Source of the DNA: G020354085 sp964629975
GTDB taxonomy: Bacteria > Pseudomonadota > Gammaproteobacteria > Acidiferrobacterales > Sulfurifustaceae
Assembly: GCA_964629975.1 (NCBI GenBank)
Contig: CAZVUN010000122.1
Location: 1 to 8,778, forward strand
Direction: 5' to 3'
DNA: 8,778 bases
Shown here: positions 7,447-8,778 of the stretch, piece after piece
Numbering within the stretch: the stretch's first letter is position 1
How the letters are laid out: every line of letters begins with the position of its first letter
Notes under the pieces: generated by a model
The model's database searches: none
The model's input: the letters and a program-made list of their open reading frames with translations, nothing else
Told to the model about the DNA's origin: nothing
Made by a program: the position numbers and the translations under genes

Positions 7447-7476
7447 ACTGACCCCGCCAGCGGCGGCGGGGTCAGT
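7447..7476. terminator. Strong hairpin between convergent genes
   Basis: ACTGACCCCGCC (7447-7458) and GGCGGGGTCAGT (7465-7476) form a perfect 12-bp stem with a 6-nt loop. It lies 9 bp after the heme protein stop. The convergent methyltransferase's TGA (7474-7472) is inside its right arm. Neither strand has a U tract, so it may act as a shared 3'-end stabiliser or Rho-assisted terminator rather than a classical intrinsic one. Confidence 0.6.
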
Positions 7477-8179
7477 AGATGCCGGGAAAGAAACGCTTCA
7501 CGCGCCGCTGGTACGCGGCGTAGCCGGCGTAGTGGGCGTTGAGCCAGCGCTCCTCGCGTGCGGCCTTGCGGTCGAAGAACACCAGCACCACGAGCGCGTA
7601 GGCCAGACCCCAGAGGCTCTGCCACCACAGCGCCCAGCCGACCGAACCGACGATCAGGCCGCTGTAGATCGGATGGCGCATGCGCGCGTAGATGCCATGC
7701 TCGCGCAGGCGGCTGCCGTCGCGCGGATGCGGAAACGGCGTGAGCGCATCGCCCAGCGTCACGAGCCCCAGCAGGCTGAACACCCCGCCCACGGCGGTGA
7801 GCGCAAAGCCGGTCCACTGCACCGCAGCGCTGAAGCCGAGCGCGCCAGCCCCGCTCGCCAGCGGGATCGCAAACGCGCCCAACAGCACCGGGACCTGCGC
7901 CGCGACCCACCAGCCGCCGCGCGCCCCAAACCCGCTCCCGCGCGGGGCTGGACTCGCACGTCCCTGTGCGTCGCCGCGCGCCCCAAACCCGCTCCCGGCA
8001 ACTGCATCCTGCGTTGCCCTACCTCCCGCCATCCCTGGCGGTCGCCGCGACGGGGCTGGACTCGCGACGTGCAGGATGCACGAGTGCCGCGCAGGCCAGG
8101 ACGGCCGCGAGCGGCCACGTCCCTGTGCGTCGCCGCGCGCATGAGAGGTGTGTGGCCGTTGGCGTTCGCGGTCCTTCAT
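7472..8179 (-). CDS. Membrane methyltransferase, isoprenylcysteine/phospholipid methyltransferase-like, with repeat-encoded N-terminus
   Basis: The C-terminal ~145 of 235 residues are a small integral-membrane methyltransferase of the ICMT/PEMT-like type. Hydrophobic segments lie at about 91-110, 118-141 and 171-203. The signature YARMRHPIYSG (164-174) is followed by FFDRKAAREERWLNAHYAGYAAYQRRVKRFFPGIY, which carries the conserved EE and the aromatic/basic tail. Relatives methylate prenylcysteine, phospholipid or other membrane substrates with SAM. The substrate here is unknown. The start is uncertain. ATG 8179 opens the frame, but residues about 14-89 are encoded by a repeat mosaic and show duplicated peptides (SGFGARG, ARGDAQGR, ASPAP) rather than family sequence. 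Alternatives are ATG 8032, inside the repeats, or GTG 7888 at the first membrane segment; none has a good Shine-Dalgarno. The family domain is confident, the N-terminus is not. Confidence 0.72.
   Translation of the reverse strand: MKDRERQRPHTSHARGDAQGRGRSRPSWPARHSCILHVASPAPSRRPPGMAGGRATQDAVAGSGFGARGDAQGRASPAPRGSGFGARGGWWVAAQVPVLLGAFAIPLASGAGALGFSAAVQWTGFALTAVGGVFSLLGLVTLGDALTPFPHPRDGSRLREHGIYARMRHPIYSGLIVGSVGWALWWQSLWGLAYALVVLVFFDRKAAREERWLNAHYAGYAAYQRRVKRFFPGIY
7915..7940 (+). repeat. 26-bp direct repeat, copy 1 (copy 2 at 7972-7997)
   Basis: The 26 bases match 7972-7997 exactly, offset 57 bp (19 codons), so both copies encode SGFGARG on the minus strand. The flanks differ immediately outside. 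Confidence 0.85.
7957..7981 (+). repeat. 25-bp direct repeat, copy 1 (copy 2 at 8116-8140)
   Basis: The 25 bases containing CACGTCCCTGTGCGTCG match 8116-8140 exactly, offset 159 bp (53 codons). Both encode ARGDAQGR on the minus strand. Confidence 0.85.
7972..7997 (+). repeat. 26-bp direct repeat, copy 2
   Basis: This is an exact copy of 7915-7940. Its first 10 bases (CGCCGCGCGC) are also the end of the 25-bp repeat at 7957-7981, so the two repeat types overlap as modules. Confidence 0.85.
8051..8065 (+). repeat. 15-bp direct repeat (other copy at 7943-7957)
   Basis: CGGGGCTGGACTCGC occurs at 7943-7957 and 8051-8065, offset 108 bp (36 codons). Both copies give ASPAP on the minus strand. Confidence 0.75.
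8116..8140 (+). repeat. 25-bp direct repeat, copy 2
   Basis: This is an exact copy of 7957-7981 and marks the right edge of the repeat cluster. Beyond 8140 the sequence no longer resembles the modules. Confidence 0.85.
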
Positions 8180-8202
8180 TCGGCATCAGCAGTCTTGGGT
8201 GC

Positions 8203-8231
8203 ATTATTGCCGCTGGCGGAGGCGGTTGCCA
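8203..8231 (-). promoter_or_regulatory. Possible promoter for the methyltransferase gene
   Basis: Minus-strand AATAAT (8208-8203, 5 of 6 to the -10 consensus) is preceded at 17 bp by TGGCAA (8231-8226, 3 of 6). Transcription would start about 17 nt before ATG 8179, which supports that upstream start over those inside the repeats. The -35 is weak. Its -10 shares two bases with the -35 of the divergent rnfB candidate promoter. Confidence 0.33.
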
Positions 8232-8235
8232 TACT
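8207..8235 (+). promoter_or_regulatory. Possible promoter for the rnfB-like gene
   Basis: TTGCCG (8207-8212, 4 of 6) and CATACT (8230-8235, 4 of 6) are spaced by exactly 17 bp. The -10 ends 8 bp before the ATG at 8244, so the transcript would have almost no leader. This agrees with the missing Shine-Dalgarno next to the ATG. Confidence 0.38.
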
Positions 8236-8243
8236 CCTGCCTC

Positions 8244-8778
8244 ATGGAGCACACCGCTGACCTCGTTGCACGTGTCGATGCCTGCCTGCCGCAGACCCAG
8301 TGCACGCGCTGCGGCTACCCGCGCTGCCGCGCCTATGCCGCGGCGATCGCGCGCGGTGAGGCCGGCATCAATCAGTGTCCACCGGGGGGCACGGTCACGA
8401 TCGCGGCACTCGCCGCCCTGCTCGCGCGGCCGGTCACGCCGCTCGATCCGGCGCGCGGCACCCACGGTCCGCGGCTGTGTGCCGTGATCGACGAGGCGCG
8501 CTGCATCGGCTGCCGCAAGTGCCTGGATGTCTGTCCGGTCGATGCCATCATCGGCGCGCGCAAGCTCATGCACACCGTGATCGCCGCCGAGTGCAGCGGC
8601 TGTGCGCTGTGCCTGCCGCCCTGCCCGGTCGACTGCATTCTTATGATACCCGTCCCGAACCCGGCCGATCCGGCAAGCCCGTGGCCCGAGTACGCGCGCG
8701 CCGACACCGAGCGCTGGCGCGCGCGCAGCGAGGCACGCACCGCGCGGGCGGAGCGCCGCCGGCAGGAGCGGCTGGCGG
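8244..8778 (+). CDS. rnfB: RnfB-like electron transport ferredoxin, soluble type (3' partial)
   Basis: The frame from ATG 8244 stays open to the right edge (178 codons seen). It begins MEHTADLVARVDACLPQTQCTRCGYPRC. Residues 20-45 form the RnfB 4Fe-4S module (C20, C23, C28, C45, with INQCPPGG). Two ferredoxin motifs follow: C87-x2-C90-x2-C93-x3-C97-P and C117-x2-C120-x2-C123-x3-C127-P. The segment KLMHTVIAAECSGCALC between the second pair is typical of RnfB/RsxB. The tail is rich in R, A and E. The family's subunit takes part in Rnf/Rsx electron transfer at the inner membrane, for example ferredoxin/NADH redox or SoxR reduction. This copy lacks the N-terminal membrane helix of the complex subunit. 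No other rnf gene is visible, so it may be the stand-alone type found beside nth in many Proteobacteria. The only GGAGG (8218-8222) is 21 nt upstream, too far to serve this ATG. Confidence 0.88.
   Translation, partial: MEHTADLVARVDACLPQTQCTRCGYPRCRAYAAAIARGEAGINQCPPGGTVTIAALAALLARPVTPLDPARGTHGPRLCAVIDEARCIGCRKCLDVCPVDAIIGARKLMHTVIAAECSGCALCLPPCPVDCILMIPVPNPADPASPWPEYARADTERWRARSEARTARAERRRQERLA

Larger units (their letters stand above)
7915..8140. repeat. Mosaic cluster of direct repeats and small palindromes
   Basis: About 225 bp contain three pairs of exact direct repeats and at least six short hairpins. The hairpins are CCCGCGCGGG (7937-7946), GGCAAC/GTTGCC around a TGCATCCTGC core (7997-8018), CGCCA-4-TGGCG (8027-8040), CGCGA/TCGCG (8046-8066), CGTGCA-3-TGCACG (8068-8082) and GGCCGC-2-GCGGCC (8103-8116). 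The core TGCATCCTGC (8003-8012) recurs inverted at 8071-8080. The density of palindromes resembles REP/BIME-type extragenic elements, but I cannot assign a named family. The cluster covers the 5' third of the methyltransferase frame. Confidence 0.8.

Noticed and set aside
7915..8140. The repeat cluster as a CRISPR array
   Set aside because: The repeats come in pairs of three unrelated types with overlapping modules and unequal spacing. There are no regular spacers and no cas genes.
7532..8260. 242-codon plus-strand frame over the methyltransferase and repeats
   Set aside because: It has no membrane or domain signature, and the minus strand contains the ICMT-like motifs. The frame stays open because of base composition and repeat content.
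8019..8573. 184-codon minus-strand frame opposite the rnfB-like gene
   Set aside because: The plus strand encodes three intact 4Fe-4S cysteine sets. The antisense frame has no coherent domain and runs through the repeat cluster.

Overview
The window is GC-rich, with Shine-Dalgarno/ATG signals that are often weak. The genes and their order point to a high-GC Gammaproteobacterium, possibly close to the Xanthomonadales or purple-bacteria/Ectothiorhodospiraceae side. A betaproteobacterium cannot be excluded. From memory, dcd, apbC/mrp, metG and a soluble-type rnfB lie near one another in several such genomes, so the backbone is core housekeeping DNA. No rRNA, tRNA, CRISPR array, transposase or prophage gene is visible.

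Left part (1-2250): the window opens inside the last membrane domain of a P-type cation ATPase (+, 5' end missing). It runs tail to tail into dcd (dCTP deaminase, -), and the two reading frames overlap by 20 bp. Upstream of dcd on the same strand is apbC/mrp (Fe-S cluster carrier ATPase). A strong hairpin terminator separates the two.

Middle (2251-6762): a 158-bp divergent promoter region separates apbC from metG (methionyl-tRNA synthetase with the zinc knuckle and the C-terminal tRNA-binding domain). A 759-residue polytopic membrane protein follows 13 bp after metG. It is fused to a spermidine-synthase-like C-terminal domain and probably shares metG's transcript.

Right part (6763-8778): a monocistronic, secreted c-type heme protein of the DUF3365/Tll0287-like family has its own promoter and a good ribosome binding site. 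It converges on a small membrane methyltransferase of the isoprenylcysteine/phospholipid methyltransferase type (-), and a perfect 12-bp-stem hairpin lies between them. The 5' third of the methyltransferase frame (about 7915-8140) is a mosaic of direct repeats and small palindromes. It looks like a REP-like repeat cluster inserted in frame at the gene's start. Divergent from it, and running off the right edge, is an rnfB-type ferredoxin gene lacking the N-terminal membrane anchor. This partial gene is supported by eleven clearly placed cluster cysteines.

The least ordinary parts are the repeat mosaic fused into the methyltransferase frame, the heme protein with a candidate Cys axial ligand, and the membrane/spermidine-synthase fusion whose SAM motif departs from true spermidine synthases. 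I did not see a clear new defence, mobile or biosynthetic system.
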